Below are positions 38,115-46,480 of a DNA stretch of 64,000 bases, in pieces. The notes below the pieces were generated by a model, which was not told the origin of the DNA, did no database searches, and worked only from the letters and a program-made list of their open reading frames with translations. Origin of the DNA: Persephonella sp. KM09-Lau-8 (GTDB lineage: Bacteria > Aquificota > Aquificia > Aquificales > Hydrogenothermaceae); contig NZ_JNLL01000001.1 of assembly GCF_000703085.1 (NCBI RefSeq), positions 1,364,001 through 1,428,000 on the forward strand, in the 5' to 3' direction. A program made the position numbers and the translations under genes. Numbering within the stretch: position 1 is the stretch's first letter; every line of letters begins with the position of its first letter.

Positions 38115-38741
38115 TTAGAAGTTCTCTAAGAGTTTTTCTAAGTTGCTCTGTCTAATTTTCCCTAAAATTCTGTTTACATACTTTCCGAGAATATCAAACT
38201 CAATATTTACCTTATCTCCTATTTTTTTATACTGAAGAGTTGTGCTTTGTAATGTGTGGGGAATTATATTTATGGAGAAACTATTCTCGCTGATTTCATT
38301 TATAGTAAGACTGATACCGTCTATTGCTATTGAGCCTTTTTCCACAATTAGATTGGAATATTCAGAAGGAAATGAAAAAATAAACTCTGTATGCTCTCCT
38401 CTGGGGGTAATATTTCTGATTTCTCCTACAGTATCTACATGACCCTGAACTATATGCCCTCCAAGTCTGTCTGAAGGTCTTAACGCCCTTTCCAGATTTA
38501 CATAATCGCCTATTTTCAGATATCGGAATGTTGACCTGTTCAGAGTTTCTGGGGATACATCAAATTTGAAATAATTATCTCCCAGTTCTGTTATTGTTAA
38601 GCAGACTCCGTTTATTGCAATACTATCTCCTATCTGGGAATCTTCAAGGATTTTCTTTGCAGAAACTTTTATTTCTATACCATTGACTTGTGGTTTTATT
38701 TCCTGTATTTTACCAATTTCCTCAATCAGTCCGGTAAACAT
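38115..38741 (-). CDS. ribE: Riboflavin synthase alpha chain
   Basis: A 208-residue protein of two lumazine-binding barrels. It begins MFTGLIEEIGKI, with IAINGVCLTI in barrel 1 and IAIDGISLTINEI in barrel 2. LGGHIVQGHVDTVG is conserved. It dismutates dimethylribityllumazine to riboflavin. It overlaps the lytic transglycosylase gene by one base. The archaeal-type reductase at 6211 is the only other riboflavin gene seen in the window. Confidence 0.96.
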   Translation of the reverse strand: MFTGLIEEIGKIQEIKPQVNGIEIKVSAKKILEDSQIGDSIAINGVCLTITELGDNYFKFDVSPETLNRSTFRYLKIGDYVNLERALRPSDRLGGHIVQGHVDTVGEIRNITPRGEHTEFIFSFPSEYSNLIVEKGSIAIDGISLTINEISENSFSINIIPHTLQSTTLQYKKIGDKVNIEFDILGKYVNRILGKIRQSNLEKLLENF

Positions 38742-40513
38742 TATTTTCTTCCATATATTGTCTGGTATGCTTTGTAGTTTGTATAAACATATTTTACATA
38801 ATACCTTGTTTCTCTGTAAGGTAAAAGTTCAACAAATTCTTCAATATTTTTTATTTCGTATCTTTTTAGAGTTCTTCTTACTGTCCCATCACCACCATTA
38901 TATCCACCTGCAATATAAAATATATTGCCTTTAAACATTCTGTCTAAGTATTTTAAATACCATCTGCCATATTCTATATTTTTGGAAGGTTCAAAAAGCT
39001 GGACAATATCAAAATTTCTGTCTTTTTTCTGCTGAGCTATCCATCTGGCAGTAGGAGGAATTATCTGCATAAGCCCAACAGCATTAGCAAAGGAAACAAC
39101 ATAAGGGTCAAAAAAGCTTTCTCTTCTCATAATGGCATAGGTTAAATTGTCGGTGGCATATTTTAAGAATGGTTTTGGATATGCATAACGGACAAGATAT
39201 TTCCTGTCTGATAATTTTCTGGCAGCAAGTTCAGGGAAAACCGCAGCAATAGATTCTACTCCGTGTTTTTTCATAAAATATCTGGCTTCTATATAAGCAG
39301 CTTTGTAATCTATAGGTTTAAGCTTTGCAATCATATCAAGGGTTTTGCTCTGATAGAATTTCAGGAACATAGGTTTTCCTTCAAATAATGGTAGTCCTAA
39401 TTTTTCTCTGGCTCTGATTACATAGAAATCTATTTTTTTGATTGAAGCAGCTTTTTTTAAATATTTATAGGCTTTTGTTCTGTTTATGTCTTTGTAGGAT
39501 AAATATAGCCAGTAATAGACTTTGGGCTTTTCTGAGAAATATCTTATATTTTTTTCCAAAATTTCTGCTGCTTTGTTTTTCTTCCCATGTATATAGTAAT
39601 AAAGGGACAAAAACCATAGCTTATTTGAGTAATATCTGCTTTTTTCCGGAATAAATTGTGAATAGTAGAAAAAATCTTTATATTTTTGGAGATAAAAACT
39701 TTTTTTCATCAGATAGTTTGCTGCCTTCCAGATTAACTTTTTGTCATTGTATTTCAATAGCTCTTTAAAATACTTTTTTTTCTCTGACATTTTTCTCTGG
39801 AAGAAAATATATGAATAGACTGCAGAAGCTCTATACTTACCTTTTAGCAGAGAAATAAAATATTCAGCCTTCTGGTATTCCCTATTTTTCATATACAAAA
39901 GAGCACTATAAAGATATTTTTTCTGCCCATCTTTAATATATGGAAGCAGATATATTGCCTTTGTGAACATCCTTTTTGCTGCAAGTCTGTCTAAAACATT
40001 AAATTTTTCTTCTTCAGATAAAATATTGATATTCTCAAAAACCACAGGATATCCATAAAACCTATCGTAAGGGAAATAAAGAGATATTTTTTTAGCTTCT
40101 TTTATAGGGTCTTTTTTTAAAGACTTATCAATCTGGTATTTTAAATAGTAGTAAAAGGGAATATCATCCTTAAAAAGTGCCTCTTTGTCTATTTTTGACC
40201 AGTATTCAAGGGCAAGCTTAGGGTTTTTAAACCTGTTTATAGAAGCAAGATATAGATAAAAATAGCTATAAACAGCTGTATTCTTAAATTTTTCCATTTC
40301 AGGTAATAAATCTGAATAGTCTTCTTCTGCATAAACTCTGGTTCGAAGCAAATAATAAAGTGCATAAGGATATAAAGGGTCTGTCTGATTTATCTGAGAA
40401 AAGCACTGTTTAGCCTGTAAATATCTCTCTTTCTTGAAAAAATCAATACAATCCTCAAAGGCAAGGGATATTTTTGTAATTATAAGCAGTAAAATAATTA
40501 TTTTTTTCATCAT
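38741..40513 (-). CDS. Soluble lytic murein transglycosylase (SLT family)
   Basis: A 590-residue exported protein. It has a signal peptide (MMKKIIILLLIITKISLAFE), a long helical superhelix of TPR-like units (about 20-430) and a C-terminal SLT domain (about 440-590). The catalytic Glu is in IMRRESFFDPYVVS, followed by AVGLMQIIPPTARWIA and YNGGDGTVRRTLKRY. It cleaves peptidoglycan to anhydromuropeptides. Its ATG overlaps the kinase stop by 4 bases, so it is cotranscribed with the sensor genes. Confidence 0.93.
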   Translation of the reverse strand: MMKKIIILLLIITKISLAFEDCIDFFKKERYLQAKQCFSQINQTDPLYPYALYYLLRTRVYAEEDYSDLLPEMEKFKNTAVYSYFYLYLASINRFKNPKLALEYWSKIDKEALFKDDIPFYYYLKYQIDKSLKKDPIKEAKKISLYFPYDRFYGYPVVFENINILSEEEKFNVLDRLAAKRMFTKAIYLLPYIKDGQKKYLYSALLYMKNREYQKAEYFISLLKGKYRASAVYSYIFFQRKMSEKKKYFKELLKYNDKKLIWKAANYLMKKSFYLQKYKDFFYYSQFIPEKSRYYSNKLWFLSLYYYIHGKKNKAAEILEKNIRYFSEKPKVYYWLYLSYKDINRTKAYKYLKKAASIKKIDFYVIRAREKLGLPLFEGKPMFLKFYQSKTLDMIAKLKPIDYKAAYIEARYFMKKHGVESIAAVFPELAARKLSDRKYLVRYAYPKPFLKYATDNLTYAIMRRESFFDPYVVSFANAVGLMQIIPPTARWIAQQKKDRNFDIVQLFEPSKNIEYGRWYLKYLDRMFKGNIFYIAGGYNGGDGTVRRTLKRYEIKNIEEFVELLPYRETRYYVKYVYTNYKAYQTIYGRK

Positions 40514-42093
40514 ATCCTGAAATCAATGATAAATGCTGTTCCTTTTCCTTTTTCTGATTCCATACTTATCGCTCCATTATGGCTAAAAACAATTTTATAA
40601 ACCATAGGTAATCCTAAACCTGTGCCCTTTTGTTTCGTTGTAAAGAAAGGTTTAAAAATCTTATCCTTATTTTCTGGTTCTATTCCCTCGCCATTATCTT
40701 CGATTATTAACCTTGCTATATCTTTATCCTTTAGTTTTATATATTCGGTTTTTATTCTTATAAATTTATCACCTTTTTTATCTTTCAGGGCATCGATACT
40801 GTTCAAAATCAGATTGAAAATCATCTGTTTTATTAGATTTTTATCAAATTCAAATTCGGGCATATCTGGATCTGTTTCAATGATAAGCCTGATCCCTTCA
40901 TCATCCATATCGGGTTTTAGAAGCATAACAGAATTCTTTATTTCTTCATTTATATCTCCTTTTTGAAATTTAGGTTCTATAAGTTTTGAAAAATTCAAAA
41001 AGGATACAGTCATTTTATTGAGTCTATTAACTTCATCTTTTATTATCCCTGAAAATTCTTTAACCAGTTCATTGTCTATATTCTGCCTTAAGTAGTTTGC
41101 TGCATTTCCGATTGCATAAAGAGCATTCTTTATCTCATGGGCTATTTTTGCACTCATTTCTCCCATTGTTGCCATACAGTTTAAAGTTTCTCTTTCTCTA
41201 TGGGCCTCATCTAATTTTCTTAAATATTCTTTCAGAGAAGCTACCATCATATAAAAGGAGTAATTTAACTGTCTTATTTCGTCTCCAGAAAGCTGTTTAA
41301 ACTTTTCACAGGAAGAACATTCCTTTAAAGCAGTATCTCCTATATTAAGAAGGATCTCTCCCCCTTTTTCAGAAGTGAGCCAGCATTCTGATGTTAATGA
41401 TTTGATACAATCTTTATCATTTTGGGGCACAGGCTCCACATCCAACTTAGAACTATCTATGTATGAACCTGTAATTTCTGTAATCTTATTTTTCAGATCT
41501 ATTAAAGGTTTAACCATATGTCCTGAAATAAGAAACACTCCTAAAAATGATGCAATAATTACCATAGATGCTATAGCAAAGGTTTGAACTAAAATCTTAA
41601 ATATCTCTCTATCTATTGATTCTTTGAGGGTTTTCAGGTCATGTCTTGTAATTACATACCCTATCGTATCAGAGTCAATTTTTACCGGATAATAGAATGA
41701 GATAATATTTTTATCTTTTTTGATATAAGGTTTATCGGGAATCTTTTTTAAAAAATCTTTTTCTGTTTTGCCTAAATTAGATAAATCTATATCTCCAATA
41801 ATTCTTCCTCCTGTATCAAATACTTTCACAAAAAATACAGAAGGTAAATTGTCTATCTTTCTGGTCATTTCATCTATTTTTTCAAGATTTTTCAGGACAA
41901 AACTGTCTTTATAACTTTCAATTATATTTTTTATGTTTTCGATGATATTTTGATTTTTTTCTTTAAGTAGTTTCTGTTCAAAGCTATAAGCAGTATAAAA
42001 AATAGCTCCAACAAGAACAAGAAGTATATAAAATGAAGTGGCCAGAGCAACTTTCCATCGTATAGATAAATTTCTAAAAGGATTTATTCTCAT
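40510..42093 (-). CDS. Membrane sensor histidine kinase with Cys-rich insert in the HAMP region
   Basis: 527 residues. TM1 is at about 14-34, then a periplasmic PAS-like/dCache-like sensor (about 35-165), TM2 at about 168-190 and HAMP. An insert with C229, C237 (ECW), C259 and C262 (CSSC) follows, then HisKA with His319 in AKIAHEIKNALYAIGNAANY. The HATPase_c domain has NLILNSIDALKD, EDNGEGIEPENKDKIFKPFF and GTGLGLPM. The Cys cluster could bind metal or sense redox. Similar CxnCW..CxxC inserts occur in deltaproteobacterial sensors. It is 3 bases after the PhnD-like gene. It probably phosphorylates the regulator at 44007. Confidence 0.9.
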   Translation of the reverse strand: MRINPFRNLSIRWKVALATSFYILLVLVGAIFYTAYSFEQKLLKEKNQNIIENIKNIIESYKDSFVLKNLEKIDEMTRKIDNLPSVFFVKVFDTGGRIIGDIDLSNLGKTEKDFLKKIPDKPYIKKDKNIISFYYPVKIDSDTIGYVITRHDLKTLKESIDREIFKILVQTFAIASMVIIASFLGVFLISGHMVKPLIDLKNKITEITGSYIDSSKLDVEPVPQNDKDCIKSLTSECWLTSEKGGEILLNIGDTALKECSSCEKFKQLSGDEIRQLNYSFYMMVASLKEYLRKLDEAHRERETLNCMATMGEMSAKIAHEIKNALYAIGNAANYLRQNIDNELVKEFSGIIKDEVNRLNKMTVSFLNFSKLIEPKFQKGDINEEIKNSVMLLKPDMDDEGIRLIIETDPDMPEFEFDKNLIKQMIFNLILNSIDALKDKKGDKFIRIKTEYIKLKDKDIARLIIEDNGEGIEPENKDKIFKPFFTTKQKGTGLGLPMVYKIVFSHNGAISMESEKGKGTAFIIDFRI

Positions 42094-42096
42094 AAT

Positions 42097-42915
42097 CTAC
42101 TGTATTAATGGATATTGGGATAGTATATCATTATAGTCCTTTACTATCCGAAACATCTCAGGTTTTGGTTTTTCAAAACCATCAATCCCTATTTTCTTAA
42201 GAAGTTCTTGATCTTTTAGGGAAAACAATGCTGTTCTTATCTGTTTTTGTAGTTTTTGTGGTAAAGATTCATTTATCACAACTATATATCTTGGAACATA
42301 TGGAGAGCGAGCAATAATTTTAATTCCATGATCTAAAAATCCAAAAGCACTTTCTTCCTTAACCCCTGCCGCATCTGCAAGACCGGATAATACTGATAGT
42401 ATTGCAGCTCTATCACTTCCAGAACTCCACATATCAGATATATCCGTGTATTTAATGCCATTTTTACTGAGAACATAAAGGGGCATTATACAATTACTGG
42501 CACATATACTACTGCCAAGGGTTATCTTTTTACCCTTAAGGTCATTAACAGAATTTATTTCTCCGTCCTTCCTGACAACAATAACTCCAGCTTCTAAAAC
42601 ATGACCTCGAATTTTTATAACTGCTGAAGCATCAACCTTATGTTTTTCCAATATTTTGTAATAAACAACTGGACAGACTATAGATATATCAACAAAATGT
42701 TCATCATAATACCTTAGTAAATTTTCATATCTACCAAATATTTTAAGCTCTATTTTTTTGTTTAATCTTTTCTCCAAATACTGAGATAGATTCTTAAATC
42801 TTTTATATTCTTCAACAGGGTTACCAGAAGAAAGAACGGCCAGAAGTAGCCGTTCAGAAGCTAAGGAGGAAAAAACCATAAAGAAAAATAATAAGAAAAC
42901 TGTAGCAAATCTCAT
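42097..42915 (-). CDS. PhnD-type periplasmic binding protein (putative sensor partner)
   Basis: 272 residues with a signal peptide (FATVFLLFFFMVFSSLASE) and the phosphate/phosphite/phosphonate-binding family layout: AVLSSGNPVEEYKRFKNLSQ, KIELKIFGRYENLLRY, VDISIVCPVVYYKILEK, GVIVVRKDGEINSVNDLKGK and LSVLSGLADAAGVKEESAF. Two Cys in SSICASNCIMPLY are unusual. No ABC permease or ATPase gene accompanies it, and it sits between DsrE-like genes and a kinase, so it probably presents a ligand to the kinase. It overlaps the DsrE-like gene by 4 bases. Confidence 0.85.
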   Translation of the reverse strand: MRFATVFLLFFFMVFSSLASERLLLAVLSSGNPVEEYKRFKNLSQYLEKRLNKKIELKIFGRYENLLRYYDEHFVDISIVCPVVYYKILEKHKVDASAVIKIRGHVLEAGVIVVRKDGEINSVNDLKGKKITLGSSICASNCIMPLYVLSKNGIKYTDISDMWSSGSDRAAILSVLSGLADAAGVKEESAFGFLDHGIKIIARSPYVPRYIVVINESLPQKLQKQIRTALFSLKDQELLKKIGIDGFEKPKPEMFRIVKDYNDILSQYPLIQ

Positions 42916-43424
42916 TTTTGCTTACCATATTTCTTTTTTACAGGTTCAAAATCATTAACTACAGCCGGAACAAGACGATATCCTTCTTCCTGTAGTGCTG
43001 CCAGTTTTGCAACCCCTGCTGGTGTGAGTATCACAAAGGAAGGGAAATCTTCTTTATCAAAACCGAAAGCCTTTGCAGCGTTATAACAGATGTAGAACTT
43101 AACACCATAGGAACCATGAAAGTTTTTAATCCTCTCAACTATTTTTTTGAAATATTTTTCATTCTGTTTGGCGAAAACAGGGATTTCTGCACCATGACTG
43201 ACAACAACTATCTCAATCTCTTCCAATGGCGCATACTGGTTATATGCTTTTATATGGTTACTGATAAAATTTAAGGCCTTATCCACATCTTCAGGTTTGG
43301 ATAGATTCCAGTCATATACAACCTTTATTGAAGGATATGTGCTGTCAGACACTTCCAGATTTGCACCCTTTTCTGCTGCAAATACCATTGAAACAAAAAC
43401 CATAAAAGCAATTAATACTCTCAT
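42912..43424 (-). CDS. Secreted DsrE-fold protein
   Basis: 170 residues. A signal peptide (MRVLIAFMVFVSMVFA) is followed by a DsrE/DsrF-like domain. It contains IKVVYDWNLSKPEDVDKAL, IEIVVVSHGAEIPVFA, the conserved Cys113 in GVKFYICYNAAKAFG, and TPAGVAKLAALQEEGYRLV. The single Cys lies where DsrE-family proteins bind sulfur. An exported form next to a sensor kinase and near sox suggests binding of a periplasmic sulfur compound. It is 12 bases from its paralogue at 43437. Confidence 0.8.
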   Translation of the reverse strand: MRVLIAFMVFVSMVFAAEKGANLEVSDSTYPSIKVVYDWNLSKPEDVDKALNFISNHIKAYNQYAPLEEIEIVVVSHGAEIPVFAKQNEKYFKKIVERIKNFHGSYGVKFYICYNAAKAFGFDKEDFPSFVILTPAGVAKLAALQEEGYRLVPAVVNDFEPVKKKYGKQK

Positions 43425-43436
43425 TTCAAACCCTCC

Positions 43437-43904
43437 TTACTGGAAAACCATGTATGCATATCCTTTGTTTTGCCAGTTAACAAGACCAACAAGTGCGGAA
43501 TAAACAGGTTTCACAAATGAATAGATATTATCCTCAGATATTCCTCTTGCTTTCATCCCTGCCTTACACATCTCAAATCTTACCCCGTAAAATTTCACCA
43601 GATTTTCCAATCTTTCTTTTAACTCCTTCTGTTTTTTCTTAAGCTGAATATCATCCTTATAAGGTGATTTATCTAAATTTTTTATGAAAAATTTATACCC
43701 ATCTCCATGCACCACTACCACGACTTTTAACTCCTTAAGGTTGTCCCTGTAATACTGGATATTGTTTGCAAGACCATTTATCAGATAGTTTTCAAAGATA
43801 TGTAGATCACCTGAACGAAAGTCAATAACTACTTTTGCTACCTCATCTTCTCCACGGGATAAAGAAGTAATAAAAAGAAAAATCAACAAAATAAACTTTT
43901 TCAT
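43437..43904 (-). CDS. Secreted DsrE-fold protein, paralogue
   Basis: 155 residues. It has a signal peptide (MKKFILLIFLFITSLSRGED) and the same domain plan as its neighbour: AKVVIDFRSGDLHIFENYLI, LKVVVVVHGDGYKFFI, Cys113 in GVRFEMCKAGMKARGI, and YSALVGLVNWQNKGYAYM. The Cys falls at the same residue number in both proteins. It is the first gene of the DsrE-DsrE-PhnD-kinase operon, with GGAGGATGCT before the ATG. The two may work as a pair, like DsrE/DsrF. Confidence 0.8.
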   Translation of the reverse strand: MKKFILLIFLFITSLSRGEDEVAKVVIDFRSGDLHIFENYLINGLANNIQYYRDNLKELKVVVVVHGDGYKFFIKNLDKSPYKDDIQLKKKQKELKERLENLVKFYGVRFEMCKAGMKARGISEDNIYSFVKPVYSALVGLVNWQNKGYAYMVFQ

Positions 43905-43939
43905 AGCATCCTCCTTGAAATTGGATTATATTTAATATA

Positions 43940-43975
43940 AAAGATATATTTACATATTGTAGTGTCAATTTTTAT
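43940..43975 (-). promoter_or_regulatory. Possible sigma-70 promoter of the DsrE-PhnD-kinase operon
   Basis: On the minus strand a perfect TTGACA (43965-43970) is followed after about 16 bases by TATCTT, about 40 bases upstream of the first DsrE-like start. No -24/-12 motif is seen on this side, so the sensor operon appears to have ordinary housekeeping transcription. Confidence 0.4.
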
Positions 43976-44006
43976 AATAATTATAAAAACTATTAAGGAG
44001 CAGACC

Positions 44007-45338
44007 ATGGGTTACAGAGTTTTATTAATTGATGATGAAAAAAGTATCCTTAAGGTAATTAAAAAGTTCCTTGAAGACCAGAATTTTCAGGTAACAACTG
44101 CTGAAAACAAAAAAGAGGCTTTAAAACAGATTACAGCAAAGAGATTTGATATTATCTTGAGCGATTACAGACTCCCAGATGGAACAGGAATGGAAATTCT
44201 TCAGTATTTTAGGGAAAGGGACAAAGAAACTCCCTTTGTTATGATAACCGCCTATGGCTCAATAGATGGTGCCGTTGAAGCTATGAGAAAAGGAGCATCC
44301 CATTACGTATCAAAGCCTATTGATGCAGAGAATCTCCTTAAGATTATTCATTTTCTTATTGAAAAAAATGAAAAAAATGGTTTTGAGAATATGGAAGAGT
44401 TTGCAGGAATAATAGGAAAATCTCCACTAATGAGAGAACTTTTTAAAGAGATAGATATTGTAAGTAAAAGCGAATCAACAGTGCTAATAGAAGGAGAAAG
44501 CGGAACAGGAAAAGAACTTGTAGCAAAGGCAATACATAAACTATCCTCCAGAAAGGACAAACCATTTGTTGCCCTGAACTGTTCTGCAATTCCGGTGGAA
44601 CTTTTTGAAAATGAACTGTTTGGTCATGAAAAAGGAGCTTATACCGGTGCAACAGGTAATGCAAAAGGAAAAATAGAACTGGCTGCAGATGGAACATTAT
44701 TTTTAGATGAAGTTGGAGAGTTAGATACCATATCACAGGCTAAGCTTTTGAGGGTTTTGCAGGAAAAAGAATTTTACAGACTTGGAGGAACAAATACTGT
44801 TCCTGTAAGATGTAGAGTTATTGCAGCTACTAACAGAGACCTTGAAAAAATGGTCTCTGAAGGAAAATTTAGAGAGGATTTATTTTACAGAATTAATGTG
44901 GTTCATCTAAAAGTCCCTCCCCTCAGAGAAAGGAAAGAGGACATTCCATTGCTGGCAAAACATTTTCTAAAAAAATACAGCCAGATAAACAGGAAAAATA
45001 TTGTTGATATTGATAAAGATGCAATGGAAGTCCTTATGAATTATGAATGGAAAGGCAATGTCAGGGAGCTTGAAAATGCCATAGAAAGAGCAGTTGTGAT
45101 GTGTCAGTATGATGTAATTACCACAGAACATCTTCCTCCGAGAATAACTAAAAATAAAGCAAACAGTTCAACTCCAGAAATATCCGGAGAACTAAATCTC
45201 TTTGAACTTGAAAAAAGGGTGATACTAAAAGTTCTTGAAGAAACAAACTGGAATCAGACAAAAGCAGCACAAAAACTGGGGATATCAAGAAAACAACTTA
45301 GAACAAAGATGAAAAATTTCGGTCTGCTCCAGGCCTGA
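44007..45338 (+). CDS. Sigma-54-dependent response regulator (NtrC family)
   Basis: 443 residues. The receiver domain (about 1-120) has IDDE, the phospho-Asp in LSDYRLPDGTG, and Lys in VSKPID. The AAA+ domain (about 140-370) has Walker A GESGTGKE, the sigma-54 contact loop GAYTGA, and Walker B GTLFLDEVGEL. A C-terminal Fis-type helix-turn-helix (NWNQTKAAQKLGISRKQLR) follows. ATG 44007 has AAGGAGCAGACC before it. Its gene ends one base before a palindrome pair and a sigma-54 promoter upstream of soxX, so it is very probably the activator of the sox operon, paired with the kinase at 40510. Confidence 0.95.
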   Translation: MGYRVLLIDDEKSILKVIKKFLEDQNFQVTTAENKKEALKQITAKRFDIILSDYRLPDGTGMEILQYFRERDKETPFVMITAYGSIDGAVEAMRKGASHYVSKPIDAENLLKIIHFLIEKNEKNGFENMEEFAGIIGKSPLMRELFKEIDIVSKSESTVLIEGESGTGKELVAKAIHKLSSRKDKPFVALNCSAIPVELFENELFGHEKGAYTGATGNAKGKIELAADGTLFLDEVGELDTISQAKLLRVLQEKEFYRLGGTNTVPVRCRVIAATNRDLEKMVSEGKFREDLFYRINVVHLKVPPLRERKEDIPLLAKHFLKKYSQINRKNIVDIDKDAMEVLMNYEWKGNVRELENAIERAVVMCQYDVITTEHLPPRITKNKANSSTPEISGELNLFELEKRVILKVLEETNWNQTKAAQKLGISRKQLRTKMKNFGLLQA

Positions 45339-45339
45339 T

Positions 45340-45355
45340 TGTCCCATTTGGGACA
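45340..45355 (+). promoter_or_regulatory. Upstream activator site 1 (palindrome)
   Basis: TGTCCCATTTGGGACA is a near-perfect 16-bp dyad just after the regulator's stop codon. It is about 120 bases upstream of the -24/-12 promoter, as expected for an NtrC-type enhancer. With the following AGTCCCTTTTTT it might also act as a weak terminator of the regulator gene. Confidence 0.75.
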
Positions 45356-45372
45356 GTCCCTTTTTTATAAAT

Positions 45373-45388
45373 TGTTCCGTTTGGGACA
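45373..45388 (+). promoter_or_regulatory. Upstream activator site 2 (palindrome)
   Basis: TGTTCCGTTTGGGACA matches site 1 at 14 of 16 positions and begins exactly 33 bases later, about three helical turns. Both sites would face the same side of the DNA for cooperative regulator binding. Confidence 0.75.
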
Positions 45389-45459
45389 GAAATCTATCAG
45401 TCTATGATCCATATATAAAAATCTCTTTAAATATCAATAACTTATCTGTCAAATCATTT

Positions 45460-45478
45460 TTGGCACATCTGTTGCTAT
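45460..45478 (+). promoter_or_regulatory. Sigma-54 (-24/-12) promoter of the sox operon
   Basis: TTGGCAC-ATCTG-TTGCT matches the RpoN consensus, with the GG and GC dinucleotides 12 bases apart. It lies about 30 bases upstream of the soxX start and downstream of two enhancer-like palindromes, completing a classical sigma-54 architecture. Confidence 0.88.
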
Positions 45479-45508
45479 TTAAAAAACGAAAAAGAGGAGG
45501 TTGTGCAG

Positions 45509-46027
45509 ATGAAGTATCTATACCTGCTTTTATCAGGTATCCTGATGATATCTGTCTTTTCTACAAATTCAAAAGCCGGACAGATTCAGTTTGAGCATCC
45601 TGATGCAAAAGAAATCATGCTCAAAGATATTCCGCCGGGACCAAGGCATTATGCAATTCCGTCTAACTGCAAACTGGACAATCCAGAATTTATTAAAAAG
45701 ATGGCACCTATCGGCAAAAAGCTATTTAACAACAAAAAAGCTGCAAACTGTGTTGCATGCCACTGTGCTCCCGGTTCTGTAGGTTGTGGGAATATAGGAC
45801 CAAATCTTGCCCATTACAAAAACACCCTTATGAAAGCACCTTATCTGGGAGGTCAGAAAAAGACAATTTCATGGCTTTACCAGAGAATTGCAGATTACAG
45901 GGTTCAGATTCCACCTAAGTATAAAAAAGAACCTTATTTCAACATAATGACAGTTAATCTCACAACTGGAAAGCTTACATACGACGATGTATGTGCCCTA
46001 ACTGCATTTCTTCTCTCTCTGGAGTAA
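45509..46027 (+). CDS. soxX: SoxX, monohaem cytochrome c of the SoxAX complex
   Basis: 172 residues with a Sec signal peptide (YLYLLLSGILMISVFSTNSK). One c-type haem motif CVACH is at about residue 82, then GNIGPNLAHYK, a WLYQRIADYR region and a C-terminal LTYDDVCALTAFLLSL. Spacing fits SoxX, which with SoxA attaches thiosulfate to SoxY. Two extra Cys (CHCAPGSVGC) follow the haem motif, and another is near the end. ATG 45509 lies 8 bases after GAGGAGG; GTG at 45503 is too close to that site. It is the first gene under the -24/-12 promoter. Confidence 0.92.
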   Translation: MKYLYLLLSGILMISVFSTNSKAGQIQFEHPDAKEIMLKDIPPGPRHYAIPSNCKLDNPEFIKKMAPIGKKLFNNKKAANCVACHCAPGSVGCGNIGPNLAHYKNTLMKAPYLGGQKKTISWLYQRIADYRVQIPPKYKKEPYFNIMTVNLTTGKLTYDDVCALTAFLLSLE

Positions 46028-46030
46028 AAG

Positions 46031-46468
46031 ATGAGAAAAGTGGTTCTTCTATTTTTCTTAATGGCAGGAATTTCTTACGCAGATATTAAGTGGCTATCTC
46101 TGGAAGATGGATTTTCCAGAGCTCAAAAAGAAAAAAAGATAGTTCTGATTTATATCTACTCCCCAAAATGCCATTACTGTAAAAAAATGGAAGCAACCAC
46201 ATTTAAATCCCCACAGGTACAGGAAATAGTAAATAAATATTTCATTCCTGTAAAAGTCCGTAAATGTAGTGAAGATGGGGCATTTGTAAAAGAAGAATAC
46301 GGATATCTGGGAACACCTACATTCCATTTTGTTAAACCTGACGGCACAAAAATAAAGAGTCTTTTTGGAGCGTGGAGTAAAGAAGAGTTTCTGAAAATAC
46401 TCAGATATTTCTACGCCGGAGCATACAAACAAAAATCCATGAATGAATTTTTTACAGAAGAAAAATAA
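46031..46468 (+). CDS. Exported thioredoxin-fold protein (SoxW-like)
   Basis: 145 residues. A signal peptide (VVLLFFLMAGISYA) is followed by a thioredoxin domain with the redox motif CHYC in IYSPKCHYCKKMEATTF, the cis-Pro segment YLGTPTFHFVKPDG, and FGAWSKEEFLKILRYF. It resembles SoxW and related DUF255-like thioredoxins. It probably keeps the SoxY Cys or SoxA persulfide in the right state. It is 3 bases from soxX and 12 bases from soxY. Confidence 0.85.
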   Translation: MRKVVLLFFLMAGISYADIKWLSLEDGFSRAQKEKKIVLIYIYSPKCHYCKKMEATTFKSPQVQEIVNKYFIPVKVRKCSEDGAFVKEEYGYLGTPTFHFVKPDGTKIKSLFGAWSKEEFLKILRYFYAGAYKQKSMNEFFTEEK

Positions 46469-46480
46469 AGGAGGTCAAAG

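Noticed and set aside
42097-42915. Phosphonate ABC transporter operon
   Set aside because: No permease or ATPase gene is next to the PhnD-like gene. The partners are DsrE-like proteins and a kinase.
43905-44006. Second sigma-54 promoter between the DsrE operon and the regulator
   Set aside because: No GG-N10-GC -24/-12 pattern or copy of the palindrome is found there.
45340-45366. The first palindrome as only a terminator of the regulator gene
   Set aside because: A second copy 33 bases downstream, in front of a sigma-54 promoter, argues for regulator sites. A minor terminator role remains possible.
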